A model generated the notes under the pieces. The model was not told the DNA's origin and did not search any database. It was given only the letters and a program-made list of their open reading frames with translations. Positions 7,240 through 15,111 of a stretch of DNA of 15,111 nt are shown piece by piece. Source of the stretch: JAVXAG01 sp040307645 (GTDB taxonomy: Bacteria > Bacillota > Clostridia > Peptostreptococcales > Anaerovoracaceae); assembly GCA_040307645.1 (NCBI GenBank), contig JAWRJF010000075.1, positions 1-15,111 of the forward strand. Reading direction: 5' to 3'. Every line of letters begins with the position of its first letter. The first letter of the stretch is position 1. Both the position numbers and the translations under genes were made by a program.

Positions 7240-7272
7240 AGAAAAGCTGGGTGCAAATTATGCACCCAGCTT
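7240..7272 (-). terminator. Rho-independent terminator of the V-type ATPase operon
   Basis: A perfect 12-bp stem, AAGCTGGGTGCA (7244-7255) with TGCACCCAGCTT (7261-7272), has a 5-base loop. Read on the minus strand it ends in a short TTTT followed by CTCG, so the T tract is modest. It lies 11 bases after the subunit D stop codon and separates the ATPase operon from the dlt promoter. Confidence 0.5.
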
Positions 7273-7283
7273 ATAATCTTTTA

Positions 7284-7967
7284 TTAACAGTTATTAATTG
7301 CCTCTTCAGTCCTCTTTTGCTTCTCTTCTAAAACTTCCTGAAGCATCATATCCTTTACTTTCATAAGACGGGTTTGATTTCCTCTCTCGTTTTCATCAAG
7401 CTTCATAGTAATGTACTTAATAGTAACCTGAAGTCTTGGGATCATTACATACTCAAGAGCATTAACACGTCTTCTAGTTTTCTCCAGTTCAGCAGCAAGA
7501 AGAGCAGTCTCCTTTTCTTTAGCTGCTAAATCAAGCATCAACGGGAATACTCTTGATAACTCCGAAATTGCATTGTCAAGATCCCCGGAAGTCCTGGCAA
7601 AACCGTAAGGATAAATATTTGTTGGATCCTCAGCTGTAGTTTTAAAGCCGAAAACAGGAACATCAACACTCATTATGTTTTTGTTATCTACTTCTAAAAT
7701 TACACCTTGCTTCGGATACATAAGAGATTCTTCCATAACTTCCTGACTCATTATAGCACTGGCAACTGAAAAGTTTCTATAAACAGTGGCAAGCTCTTTT
7801 TCAACCTCCTGCCTCAACCTTCCATTTTCCCTTGCTAATTCTAAGAATTCCTTCATCAGCTCATCTCGTTTATCTTTCATAAGCTTATGTCCACGAGTAG
7901 CTGTCTTCAGTCTTTTCTTTAAAGAGGTAAGCATCATTCTGGTTGGATTAACATTCATTCTCTCCAT
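7284..7967 (-). CDS. atpD: V-type ATPase subunit D (central stalk)
   Basis: A 227-residue rotor-shaft subunit that, with F, transmits rotation between the A3B3 head and the K ring. The start MERMNVNPTRMMLTSLKKRL carries the family's NVNPTR block and leads into a long N-terminal coiled coil. A central segment includes KNIMSVDVPVFGF (residues 96-108), and a second long helix contains the very conserved EKTRRRVNALEY (163-174). Length is close to the usual 210-230, with a slightly longer Lys/Glu-rich C-terminus. A GGGGTG ribosome site sits in the 12-base gap after atpB. It is the last gene of the operon and is followed by a terminator. The second ATG (residue 4) is an alternative start. Confidence 0.5.
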   Translation of the reverse strand: MERMNVNPTRMMLTSLKKRLKTATRGHKLMKDKRDELMKEFLELARENGRLRQEVEKELATVYRNFSVASAIMSQEVMEESLMYPKQGVILEVDNKNIMSVDVPVFGFKTTAEDPTNIYPYGFARTSGDLDNAISELSRVFPLMLDLAAKEKETALLAAELEKTRRRVNALEYVMIPRLQVTIKYITMKLDENERGNQTRLMKVKDMMLQEVLEEKQKRTEEAINNC

Positions 7968-7979
7968 AAAATCACCCCT

Positions 7980-9362
7980 TTATTCTTCTGAAGCTTCTCC
8001 AAGATATTTCTCGATATATTTATCTTTAATTCTCTTAAGCTCACTCTTAGGAAGCAATTTCAATAAATCCCATCCTATGTTTAAAGTATCCTCAATGTTT
8101 CTGTCTGTTTCATAACCTTGTGAAACGTATTCCTTCTCAAATTCTTGTGAGAATTTTGCATATTTCAAATCTATATCCGTTAATGCCGCTTCACCTAAAA
8201 TAGTCATTAACTCTAGACACTCTTTACCTCTTGCATAGGCTGCAAACAACTGATTCATTGTGTCCGCATGATCTTCTCTAGTCTTGCCTTCTCCTATACC
8301 TTTATCCTTTAGACGGGATAGAGATGGTAGAACATCAATAGGTGGTTTAATACCCTTTCTGTATAATTCACGAGAAAGGATAATCTGACCTTCAGTAATA
8401 TATCCTGTTAAGTCAGGGATTGGATGAGTCTTATCATCCTCAGGCATTGTTAGAATAGGTATCATTGTTATAGAACCATCCTGGCCCTTCTTTCTTCCTG
8501 CTCTTTCATACATAGTAGCAAGGTCAGTATATAAATAACCAGGGTAACCTCTTCTTCCTGGAACTTCTTTTCTAGCAGCTGATACTTCACGAAGTGCCTC
8601 AGCATAGTTTGTAATGTCAGTCATTATAACTAGAACATGCATTCCAAGGTCAAAAGCTAAATATTCTGCTGCAGTAAGAGCCATTCTTGGTGTAGCAATT
8701 CTTTCTACAGCTGGGTCATTTGCTAGGTTCATAAACATTACAGTTCTATCTATTGCACCTGTTCTTCTAAAGTCTGATGCAAAGAAGTCTGCTTCTTCAT
8801 AAGTGATACCAATAGCTGCAAAAACTACAGCGAAGTTACTCTCTCCACCTCTTACCTTTGCCTGACGTGCAATCTGTGCTGCAAGCTCAGCATGAGGTAA
8901 ACCGGATCCGGAGAAAATAGGAAGTTTTTGGCCTCTAACCAAAGTATTTAGGCCATCAATAGCAGAAACACCTGTCTGAATAAATTCTGCAGGATAGTCT
9001 CTAGCAGCAGGGTTCATTGGAAGCCCATTGATATCCAGCTTCTTTTCTGCAATGATATCAGGACCGCCATCCTTAGGTTTTCCCATTCCATCAAAAACTC
9101 TTCCTAACATCTCAGGTGAAACGCCAAGCTGAGTTCCTTTTCCTAAGAATTTTACTGAACTTTCCTTTAAGTTTATTCCAGCTGAACTTTCAAAAAGCTG
9201 TACCAAAGCATTACTGCCGTTTATTTCAAGAACTTTGCAAAGTCTTTTTTCGCCACTAGGCAAAATAATCTCTCCAAGTTCATCATAAGTTACATTTTCA
9301 ACATCTTTAACAAGCATCAAAGGTCCTACAACTTCTGATATTGTTTTATATTCCTTAATCAT
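7980..9362 (-). CDS. atpB: V-type ATPase subunit B (non-catalytic head subunit)
   Basis: A 460-residue subunit of the A3B3 head. It has the RecA-like nucleotide-binding fold but no Walker A lysine loop: the equivalent stretch reads FSGSGLPHAEL (150-160), as in other B subunits. The arginine finger that reaches into the catalytic site of subunit A is R350 in PSLSRLKDKG, at the same number as in E. hirae NtpB. Other family blocks are VMTDITNYAEALREV-like (IMTDITNYAEALREV 246-260) and PGRRGYPGYLYTDLA (268-282). Length matches the family. The ATG overlaps the atpA stop by 8 bases, with a GGAGGG ribosome site in the end of atpA. Confidence 0.5.
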   Translation of the reverse strand: MIKEYKTISEVVGPLMLVKDVENVTYDELGEIILPSGEKRLCKVLEINGSNALVQLFESSAGINLKESSVKFLGKGTQLGVSPEMLGRVFDGMGKPKDGGPDIIAEKKLDINGLPMNPAARDYPAEFIQTGVSAIDGLNTLVRGQKLPIFSGSGLPHAELAAQIARQAKVRGGESNFAVVFAAIGITYEEADFFASDFRRTGAIDRTVMFMNLANDPAVERIATPRMALTAAEYLAFDLGMHVLVIMTDITNYAEALREVSAARKEVPGRRGYPGYLYTDLATMYERAGRKKGQDGSITMIPILTMPEDDKTHPIPDLTGYITEGQIILSRELYRKGIKPPIDVLPSLSRLKDKGIGEGKTREDHADTMNQLFAAYARGKECLELMTILGEAALTDIDLKYAKFSQEFEKEYVSQGYETDRNIEDTLNIGWDLLKLLPKSELKRIKDKYIEKYLGEASEE

Positions 9363-11133
9363 CTGCCTGACCCTCCTTACTTACTAAATTTGATATTTCA
9401 GTTTTTAACTGACTCATTATGTCATTAAATGCAGTATCAATTTTTTCTTCTTCTACATATTTAAATCTACCGATTGATTCTCTTACAGGAATCGAAACAA
9501 GGTCATTGAAAGAAGCGCCTTTTTGTACTGCGTCCTTTGCTAATTCATAATATCCCATTATAAGTCTTAATAACTTAAACTGCTTGTCAAGAGAAGAATA
9601 AGTATCAACATCATGGAACGCATTTTGGTGTAAATAGTCTTCACGTATTGACTTACAAGCTTCAAGTTTTACTCTATCTTCAAAGGAAAGGGCATCAACA
9701 CCTACAAGCTGAACTATTTCTTGAAGCTCTGATTCTTCCTGAAGTAGCTTTATAGTTTCCATTCTAAGAGAAGGGAAATCTTTGCTTACGTTTTGTTCAT
9801 ACCAAGCTGTTAACTTATCAATATAAAGTGAGTAACTCTGAAGCCAGTTAATAGCCGGGAAATGCCTCTTATATGCTAATGAAGAATCAAGGCACCAGAA
9901 TACTTTTACGATTCTTAATGTAGCCTGTGAAACCGGCTCTGAAATATCTCCACCTGGAGGAGATACAGCGCCAATTGCTGAAAGGGCACCTAATCTTCCG
10001 TCTTTTCCTAAAGAAATTACACGTCCTGCTCTCTCATAGAATTGAGCAAGTCTTGATCCAAGGTAAGCAGGATATCCTTCTTCACCTGGCATTTCTTCCA
10101 ATCTTCCACTCATTTCACGAAGAGCTTCTGCCCATCTTGATGTTGAGTCTGCCATTAGAGCTACAGAATAGCCCATATCTCTAAAATATTCTGCAATAGT
10201 AATACCTGTATAGATAGATGCTTCACGAGCTGCTACCGGCATGTCTGATGTGTTGGCAATCAGAACAGTTCTCTTCATAAGAGACTCCCCTGTATGAGGG
10301 TCTTTTAGTTCTGGGAACTCCATTAGAACGTCTGTCATTTCATTTCCACGTTCGCCGCATCCTATATATACTACGATATCCGCATCTGCCCATTTTGCAA
10401 GCTGATGCTGTACAACTGTCTTACCTGAACCGAAAGGCCCCGGTACAGCCGCTACACCACCTTTTGCTATTGGGAAAAGAGTGTCTATAACACGCTGTCC
10501 TGTAACAAGAGGCATCTCAGGAACTAGTTTTTCTTTATAAGGTCTGCCTTTTCTAACAGGCCATTTTTGCATCATTGTAAGTTCTGCAATGGTTCCATCT
10601 GCTTTTTTAATTTTACATACAGTTTCTTCTACTGTAAATTCTCCAGCTTCGATTGATTCTACAACGCCTTTAATTCCGTAAGGTACCATAATCTTCTGCT
10701 CAACTACCATTGTTTCCTGGACTGTTCCGATTACGTCCCCTGCTTCTACTTCATCTCCAACTTTTATGGTAGGTACAAATTCCCATTTTTTTGTCCTTGA
10801 TAATGCAGGAACATTTATACCTCTTGTAATATTTGAACCAACCTTTTCTCTCATTTCCTCCAGGGGTCTTTGAATACCATCATACATAGTTTCAATTAAT
10901 CCTGGTCCAAGTTCTACAGAAAGAGGAGCCCCTGTTGAAACCACCGGTGCACCGGGTCCAATTCCAGCTGTATCCTCATATACCTGAATTGAGGCCATAT
11001 CGCCTCTCATTTCTATTATTTCACCGATAAGTCCTAGATCACTTACACGAACTACGTCAAACATATCTGCATCTTCCATGCCTGATGCAATAACCAGTGG
11101 TCCAGAAACTTTTACGATTTTTCCCTGACTCAT
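9355..11133 (-). CDS. atpA: V-type ATPase catalytic subunit A
   Basis: A 592-residue catalytic subunit that hydrolyses (or makes) ATP in the A3B3 head. After the N-terminal barrel (to about 75) comes the non-homologous insert typical of V/A-type A subunits (about 115-190), then Walker A GPFGSGKT at 232-239 with K238 and T239, the catalytic glutamate and neighbour E261-R262 in GCGERGNEM, the Walker B strand ending in ALMADSTSRW (325-334), and SPPGGDISEP (391-400). These positions agree with E. hirae NtpA, so little is inserted or lost. The ATG directly follows the atpF stop (TAAATG), and GGAGGTG in the last codons of atpF is the ribosome site. The insert separates it from F-type beta subunits. 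Confidence 0.5.
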   Translation of the reverse strand: MSQGKIVKVSGPLVIASGMEDADMFDVVRVSDLGLIGEIIEMRGDMASIQVYEDTAGIGPGAPVVSTGAPLSVELGPGLIETMYDGIQRPLEEMREKVGSNITRGINVPALSRTKKWEFVPTIKVGDEVEAGDVIGTVQETMVVEQKIMVPYGIKGVVESIEAGEFTVEETVCKIKKADGTIAELTMMQKWPVRKGRPYKEKLVPEMPLVTGQRVIDTLFPIAKGGVAAVPGPFGSGKTVVQHQLAKWADADIVVYIGCGERGNEMTDVLMEFPELKDPHTGESLMKRTVLIANTSDMPVAAREASIYTGITIAEYFRDMGYSVALMADSTSRWAEALREMSGRLEEMPGEEGYPAYLGSRLAQFYERAGRVISLGKDGRLGALSAIGAVSPPGGDISEPVSQATLRIVKVFWCLDSSLAYKRHFPAINWLQSYSLYIDKLTAWYEQNVSKDFPSLRMETIKLLQEESELQEIVQLVGVDALSFEDRVKLEACKSIREDYLHQNAFHDVDTYSSLDKQFKLLRLIMGYYELAKDAVQKGASFNDLVSIPVRESIGRFKYVEEEKIDTAFNDIMSQLKTEISNLVSKEGQADD

Positions 11134-11457
11134 TTATTTTTCACCTCCAAATAGTATGTCTGCTCCTACAGCACGCTCAACGGACTTTCTTACACTGTCC
11201 ATTCCTGTCCCAAGTGGACCATCTTTGTTTGGTATTGGGATAATTGCTGGAAGTCGTGAGTCCTTATATTTATCAATTTCTTCTTCAATTTCTTTTGCAA
11301 GTTTCTCTGTGATATATATAATAGCATAATTCTCTTTTGCAATATCATGGAGAATATCTTTTGCCTGATCGCTTTTATTACAAGGAAAGACGTCAAGTCC
11401 AACAGCTTTAAAACCTAAAACACTTTCCCTATCTCCTATTACACCTATTTTATACAT
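11134..11457 (-). CDS. atpF: V-type ATPase subunit F (central stalk; NtpG type)
   Basis: A 107-residue soluble subunit that binds D in the rotor. The opening YKIGVIGDRESVLGFKAVGL is the hallmark of V-type F subunits, followed by a Rossmann-like fold with IIYITEKLA (49-57) and IIPIPNKDGPLG (72-83). Length fits the family (about 100-110). The ATG overlaps the atpC stop by 8 bases (ATGTATAA), and GAGGG just upstream is the ribosome site. E. hirae nomenclature calls this subunit G. It is unrelated to the F-type b subunit, which shares the symbol atpF. Confidence 0.5.
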   Translation of the reverse strand: MYKIGVIGDRESVLGFKAVGLDVFPCNKSDQAKDILHDIAKENYAIIYITEKLAKEIEEEIDKYKDSRLPAIIPIPNKDGPLGTGMDSVRKSVERAVGADILFGGEK

Positions 11458-12454
11458 ATGGTTCCCTCAATCTTTCTCCAATAACTTCAGCAGAAAGGCC
11501 TGCTAGCTTTCCTGCCAGAACTATTCTCAGATTATCAATCTCAGTTTCCTTTGCAATCCAATATGCTGCAATCGATGCAATACCAAAGGATTGGTATTTG
11601 GCTTTTTTTGTATAATCCATCATTTTATCTGTACCCATTTTTTCAAATAGGCCAAAATCACCTGTCTCTTTCACTTCACGTCCACCCTCGGCCATTAGTT
11701 CTTTTAACCCGTATGGTGCTAGCTTATCTGCCAGCTGGGCATAAGGTTCTTCATAAGAAGTAATGAAAAACTTTTCAGAAATGTTTCCACCTTCTAAAAA
11801 TACCTTCTGGAAAAACGACCATGGTTTATTGATTTGTCTAAGTCTTACAAAAGTAGTAAGATTTAAAATATCTATCTGTAATTTTACATAACCTATGAGG
11901 AATTCATCTTCTGTTCTCATAGCACCTTTTAGCATATCGTTATAACATGCTCTATCCATTATTATGTCAATCTGTTGTGGATCACCGCTTCGTCCTACTA
12001 AGTCCACCGCCTCAGTTATTGCCGCCCTCATGTTTGATGATAAAAATACTAGATTTCTGTCTCTTATCATAACTTCCAGCTTCTTTGGATCGATAAAGCT
12101 AGTAGATACTAAATAAGTATCATCTACAGTAATTCCTAAAAATTCAGCTTTAAGAAATACCTTTATGTTGTGATAATCATATGGAAATAAAAACATCCCT
12201 AATGCTTTTCTATCAGAGAGAGTGTTGAATACTAAATCAAAAAGTTTCTTCTGCTCTTCTCTCATAAAATACTCTAAATCATCACCAAAAATATCTTTCC
12301 CTTCACCATATCCAAACTCCTGCAAAACAGCTTCCGCCGCTGCAAGGTCTCTACTGGAGGCGACTCTCATCAGATCCTGTCTTGACATAAGATTCTTTAC
12401 ATGGCTACCTAAATATGCATTTGCAAAGGTATATTCTTTTGCATTCTTTGTCAT
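11450..12454 (-). CDS. atpC: V-type ATPase subunit C (socket between stalk and K ring)
   Basis: A 334-residue, mainly alpha-helical subunit of the V-ATPase C (yeast subunit d) family, which docks the D-F shaft on the K ring. The body shows the family pattern of three similar helical repeats, with DYHNIKVFLKAEFLG and a C-terminal GIASIAAYWIAKETEIDNLR. I place the start at the ATG at 12454 (MTKNAKEYTFANAYLGS): AAGGAGAG stands just upstream in the 13-base gap after atpE, and homologues begin with this kind of F-x-x-A-x-L segment. A longer reading to the ATG at 12493 would overlap atpE by 26 bases, has no good ribosome site, and adds 13 unconserved-looking residues. The stop overlaps the atpF start. 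Confidence 0.5.
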   Translation of the reverse strand: MTKNAKEYTFANAYLGSHVKNLMSRQDLMRVASSRDLAAAEAVLQEFGYGEGKDIFGDDLEYFMREEQKKLFDLVFNTLSDRKALGMFLFPYDYHNIKVFLKAEFLGITVDDTYLVSTSFIDPKKLEVMIRDRNLVFLSSNMRAAITEAVDLVGRSGDPQQIDIIMDRACYNDMLKGAMRTEDEFLIGYVKLQIDILNLTTFVRLRQINKPWSFFQKVFLEGGNISEKFFITSYEEPYAQLADKLAPYGLKELMAEGGREVKETGDFGLFEKMGTDKMMDYTKKAKYQSFGIASIAAYWIAKETEIDNLRIVLAGKLAGLSAEVIGERLREPYV

Positions 12455-12467
12455 AGAATCTCTCTCC

Positions 12468-13049
12468 TTACTGGAACAGCTTTTTAGCAACATCTCCTAT
12501 TAATTCTTCTTTGGCGTCCTCAACAAGAGCCTCGATTGTTCCATTAATATACACAGACCCATTTCTTAACAGAAATCCGCCTTTTATATCTCTCGTTTCT
12601 TTAGCTAATACAATCTTGCTTTCAGGCATCAATTCTTTTATCTTAGCAACTAAATCATTTCCAATTGTTTCTGATTGATCTTTATTTAAAATCAATTCTC
12701 CAGTTTTTTCTCCAGTTTTTATAGCAACCTTTGCAAGGAAGTCAACATACTGATCTCTTTCCATAGTAACAATTTTATCTACAGCTTTTTCAAAACACTG
12801 ACTGATTAAGATTTGTTTTTCTTCTAAGACTAGTTTTCTGCCGTCTATCTCTGCTACCGATTTTTTTCGACTTATTATTTTTTCTTTTTCAAGGAGACCT
12901 TTTTCACTGCTCTCCTTTGATATTTTTTCAGCCTTTCGGGTAGCTTCTTTTATGATTGCATCACTCTTATTATTAGCCTCTTTTATTTTAGCATCAGCTA
13001 ATTCTTTAGCATCGCTTATAATTTTTGATGTAATCTTTTCTATGCTCAT
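12468..13049 (-). CDS. atpE: V-type ATPase subunit E (peripheral stalk)
   Basis: A 193-residue stator subunit that pairs with G/H to form the peripheral stalk holding the head still. The first about 85 residues are a charged Lys/Glu/Ala-rich coiled coil (SIEKITSKIISDAKELADAK and on), and the rest is a small globular domain ending in IKGGFLLRNGSVYINGTIEA-like sequence (DIKGGFLLRNGSVYING at 153-169) that contacts the B subunit, as in the family. Length is typical (about 190-200). An AAAGGATG ribosome site lies in the 19-base gap after the K gene. The partner G/H subunit gene is not in the window and probably lies upstream of subunit I. Confidence 0.5.
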   Translation of the reverse strand: MSIEKITSKIISDAKELADAKIKEANNKSDAIIKEATRKAEKISKESSEKGLLEKEKIISRKKSVAEIDGRKLVLEEKQILISQCFEKAVDKIVTMERDQYVDFLAKVAIKTGEKTGELILNKDQSETIGNDLVAKIKELMPESKIVLAKETRDIKGGFLLRNGSVYINGTIEALVEDAKEELIGDVAKKLFQ

Positions 13050-13068
13050 TTTTTACACATCCTTTAGT

Positions 13069-13539
13069 TTATAATCCAAGGTTGAATAACATTAATATTG
13101 AAATCAACAATGCGAAAATTGCATAAGTTTCTACCATTGCGGCATAGATAATACCTTTTGCCATCTGATCTGATCTTTTTCCAAGAAGCATAATTCCAGA
13201 AGCTGCAGTTTTACCTTGAGCAATACCTGACCAAATTCCTACAAGTCCAATTGGAAGTGCAGAAGCTAAAATATATAAACCTTGTGATAAAGTAAGGTCA
13301 ATCATTCCGCCACCTAACAAACCAATTTTTACAAAGATTAAGAAGGACATTAGAAGTCCATAAATACCCTGTGTTCCAGGAAGCGCTTGTAAAACTAAAG
13401 TTTTAGCAAACTTCTTAGGATCTTCAGCAAGAACTCCTGCTGCTGCCTGACCTGCAATACCAACACCCATTGCACTTCCGATTCCAGCTAAGCTGGCAAT
13501 TGCTGCACCTATTAATGCCATTACGTTTCCACTAATCAT
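13069..13539 (-). CDS. atpK: V-type ATPase subunit K (membrane rotor ring, Na+ type)
   Basis: A 156-residue proteolipid with four membrane helices, a duplicated hairpin that forms the rotor ring. The ion site glutamate is E137 in MVETYAI of the last helix. All five side chains that bind Na+ in E. hirae NtpK (L61, T64, Q65, Q110, E139) have counterparts here: L53, T56 and Q57 in LPGTQG, Q108 in GIAQGK, and E137, with the same Q-to-E spacing of 29. This strongly suggests Na+ rather than H+ transport. The first hairpin lacks a carboxylate, so there is one site per subunit. The ATG overlaps the subunit I stop (ATGA), and GGAGG in the end of atpI is the ribosome site. Confidence 0.5.
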   Translation of the reverse strand: MISGNVMALIGAAIASLAGIGSAMGVGIAGQAAAGVLAEDPKKFAKTLVLQALPGTQGIYGLLMSFLIFVKIGLLGGGMIDLTLSQGLYILASALPIGLVGIWSGIAQGKTAASGIMLLGKRSDQMAKGIIYAAMVETYAIFALLISILMLFNLGL

Positions 13540-15111
13540 TTTTTACCTCCGTCTGTGTCATTTACTAATCTCACATATTTTGTATTTTTTCTAAAAGGTT
13601 GGAATTCCTCTCCACCATCCCTGTAGAATTTGGAGAAAAACTCTATATATTGTAATCTGCTTGAATGCACGAAAGCACCCAATGCATTAATTGCTAGGTT
13701 AAATGTATGCCCTACTGCAAATGCAATTAACAATACTATAGCTCCTAAGATACCTCCTCCAGCGAGAGTACCCATCATATTAACTACCTGGGCAATTACT
13801 GCTGTGGCAAGTCCTAATGCTAAAAGTCTAGCATAAGACAAAATGTCTGATAAATATCCTGTACTATCATATAATGAGCTTAGTCCTCCGGTTATTTTCC
13901 CGAAGCCCTTGTTCTTTCTGCCTCCAGTCAATAACAACATGGCAGCACCTGCAATTAACATATACATTCCCGGCTTTACAATGGCTTGGGAAACACTTCC
14001 TCCAGCTAGCCACATAGCCGCTCCTAATATTACCAAGTACCAAGATCCTACATCGCAAATTGCGTCTATCCATTTCCCCTCTTTTATTAGCATTGCCGCA
14101 TTTAAACCCATTCCTAAGAAAAGATGAATTACACCAAATATCAGGGACCAGATTAACAATCTAGTTGGATCATCAAGAGGGTTAAACCATAGTGGCTCTA
14201 TTACGATTTCTTTATTAAAGAAAGTCTTTGCAGTTACTTGGAATAAATCTCCGAACCAGCTTCCAAACATAGCTCCCCAGAAAACTGTCGAAAGTCCACA
14301 GAAGAAGAAACTCTTTATCATCTTATATGTCATTCCTTCTAGTCTAAACTTTTTCAAGACTATGGCGCTGGCTATCGCTATAACTAGACCATACCCTGCA
14401 TCACTAAGCATTATCCCAAAGAACATTATATAGAATAATGAAAAGTATTTCGTCGGGTCTATTCCTCTGTAATCCGGCAAGGAATACATGTCTGTAATAG
14501 CTTCAAAAGGCTGAACAAAACTATTATTGGAAATCAGAATAGGTACTTCCTCTTCCTCAAGCGGTTCTCTAAAAGCAAAGCAACACTCATGTTCAATCAA
14601 AACATTTTTTACCGGTTCTTCGCATCTTATTGGAACCCAGCCTTCTAAGTTAAAGGTTCTCTTGGTTTTAATAAGTTTTTCTTTTATTTTTTCTTTATCT
14701 CTCTCTATTGTCACTTCATCGTGAACACATTCAATACCCTGTTTCATGTGACCCAAAGTACTTATTTCCTTCTGTACTTTGTTACGGTCATTTTCTAATT
14801 CTTTAATTTCTGATAAGAATCTGCCCTTATTTTCTATAGGCGTTCCAGTTATGCCTTTAAATACAGCCGGCGTAAAACCATTTTGCTTTAAGATATTCAT
14901 GGTTTCATCTTCATTCTCTTTTAGCATAATAACCGCTAAGTAAATTAGGTCCTTATCGCTATTGACTTCCCGAATTAGAGTTTCTGCTGTGTTTTCAAAA
15001 ACTTGATTTTTAACCTTCTCTATGTCTACTGTGGAAGGCACAACCCCCAAACTGACTATGGTGGATTTAGTCTCTGTAACTTCTAAAGGAAGGTCATATG
15101 CTTCCCACGGA
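13536..15111 (-). CDS. atpI: V-type ATPase subunit I (membrane stator, a-subunit; 5' end cut by window edge)
   Basis: Stator subunit that carries the ion half-channels beside the K ring (yeast subunit a homologue). The frame stays open to the right edge, giving 524 visible residues; family members run about 640-650, so roughly 120-140 N-terminal residues lie outside. A TTG at 15050 could be read as a start, but it follows in-frame coding sequence (PWEAYDLPLEVTETKSTIV) and is not the true start. The visible soluble part reaches about 14500; then come some seven to eight membrane segments, beginning YFSLFYIMFFGIMLSDAGYG. The conserved ion-path arginine is in SYARLLALGLA (codon at 13829-13827), followed by HTFNLAINALGAFVHSSRLQ-type sequence in the last helices. 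Its stop overlaps the K start. It is the most upstream gene visible; the operon promoter is outside. Confidence 0.5.
   Translation of the reverse strand, partial: PWEAYDLPLEVTETKSTIVSLGVVPSTVDIEKVKNQVFENTAETLIREVNSDKDLIYLAVIMLKENEDETMNILKQNGFTPAVFKGITGTPIENKGRFLSEIKELENDRNKVQKEISTLGHMKQGIECVHDEVTIERDKEKIKEKLIKTKRTFNLEGWVPIRCEEPVKNVLIEHECCFAFREPLEEEEVPILISNNSFVQPFEAITDMYSLPDYRGIDPTKYFSLFYIMFFGIMLSDAGYGLVIAIASAIVLKKFRLEGMTYKMIKSFFFCGLSTVFWGAMFGSWFGDLFQVTAKTFFNKEIVIEPLWFNPLDDPTRLLIWSLIFGVIHLFLGMGLNAAMLIKEGKWIDAICDVGSWYLVILGAAMWLAGGSVSQAIVKPGMYMLIAGAAMLLLTGGRKNKGFGKITGGLSSLYDSTGYLSDILSYARLLALGLATAVIAQVVNMMGTLAGGGILGAIVLLIAFAVGHTFNLAINALGAFVHSSRLQYIEFFSKFYRDGGEEFQPFRKNTKYVRLVNDTDGGKK

Noticed and set aside
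11190..11402. A second minus-strand ORF inside subunit F
   Set aside because: It is an out-of-frame shadow of atpF with no independent ribosome site or domain.
12455..12493. Longer reading of V-ATPase subunit C from the ATG at 12493
   Set aside because: It would overlap atpE by 26 bases, lacks a ribosome site and adds residues not typical of the family; AAGGAGAG precedes the ATG at 12454 instead.
13630..14127. Plus-strand ORFs opposite subunit I
   Set aside because: They lie antisense to a clearly conserved gene, have no ribosome sites or recognisable motifs, and are shadows of its codon usage. The same holds for other plus-strand ORFs across the window.
15048..15050. TTG as the start of subunit I
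   Set aside because: The frame is open upstream to the window edge with family-like sequence, and the protein would be over 100 residues too short.
1..15111. A hidden defence, phage or mobile system
   Set aside because: All coding space is taken by well-known housekeeping families on one strand, gaps are short, and no integrase, transposase, toxin or long repeats are seen.

Overview
The window is a compact stretch of an AT-rich, low-GC genome in which every gene I can support lies on the minus strand, so it is read right to left. The gene families (a bacterial V/A-type ATPase, a D-alanylation operon for teichoic acids, a CshA-like helicase), short AT-rich intergenic gaps and strong GGAGG-type ribosome binding sites point to a Gram-positive Firmicute. 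An anaerobic clostridium (possibly Lachnospiraceae-like) is my best guess, but the lineage is inference.

Right part (about 15111 to 7240): an eight-gene V-type ATPase operon in the order I-K-E-C-F-A-B-D, the same core order as the Enterococcus hirae ntp operon. Subunit I is cut by the right edge. Genes abut or overlap by a few bases, and a hairpin terminator follows subunit D. The K subunit carries all five side chains known to bind Na+ in E. hirae NtpK, so this is probably a Na+ pump or Na+-driven synthase.

Middle part (about 7190 to 2846): a complete dlt operon, dltA-dltB-dltC-dltD-dltX. DltA activates D-alanine and loads it on DltC, DltB (MBOAT) takes it across the membrane, and DltD with DltX delivers it to teichoic acid, lowering the negative charge of the envelope. 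dltX is a 45-codon gene overlapping the end of dltD. It sits last rather than first, which differs from the usual dltXABCD layout of Bacilli. The promoter region holds three direct repeats of TTAAGGA in perfect 10-bp register, the pattern expected for an OmpR/PhoB-family response regulator, plus an inverted repeat in the core promoter. A terminator lies 8 bases after dltX.

Left part (about 2830 to 1): a DEAD-box RNA helicase with a very basic tail, followed by a 23S rRNA uracil-5-methyltransferase of the RlmD/RumA family. The methyltransferase start lies 74 bases inside the helicase gene, and the gene runs off the left edge just after its catalytic cysteine. Both act on rRNA, so this is a small ribosome-biogenesis operon.

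I see no phage, insertion sequence, CRISPR, tRNA or rRNA gene, and no clear sign of an undescribed multi-gene system. The most interesting items are the relocated dltX, the dlt promoter architecture, the Na+ site in subunit K and the long helicase/methyltransferase overlap.

[Form note: the original answer gave no feature confidence values; every 0.5 in features is a placeholder required by the schema, not an estimate.]
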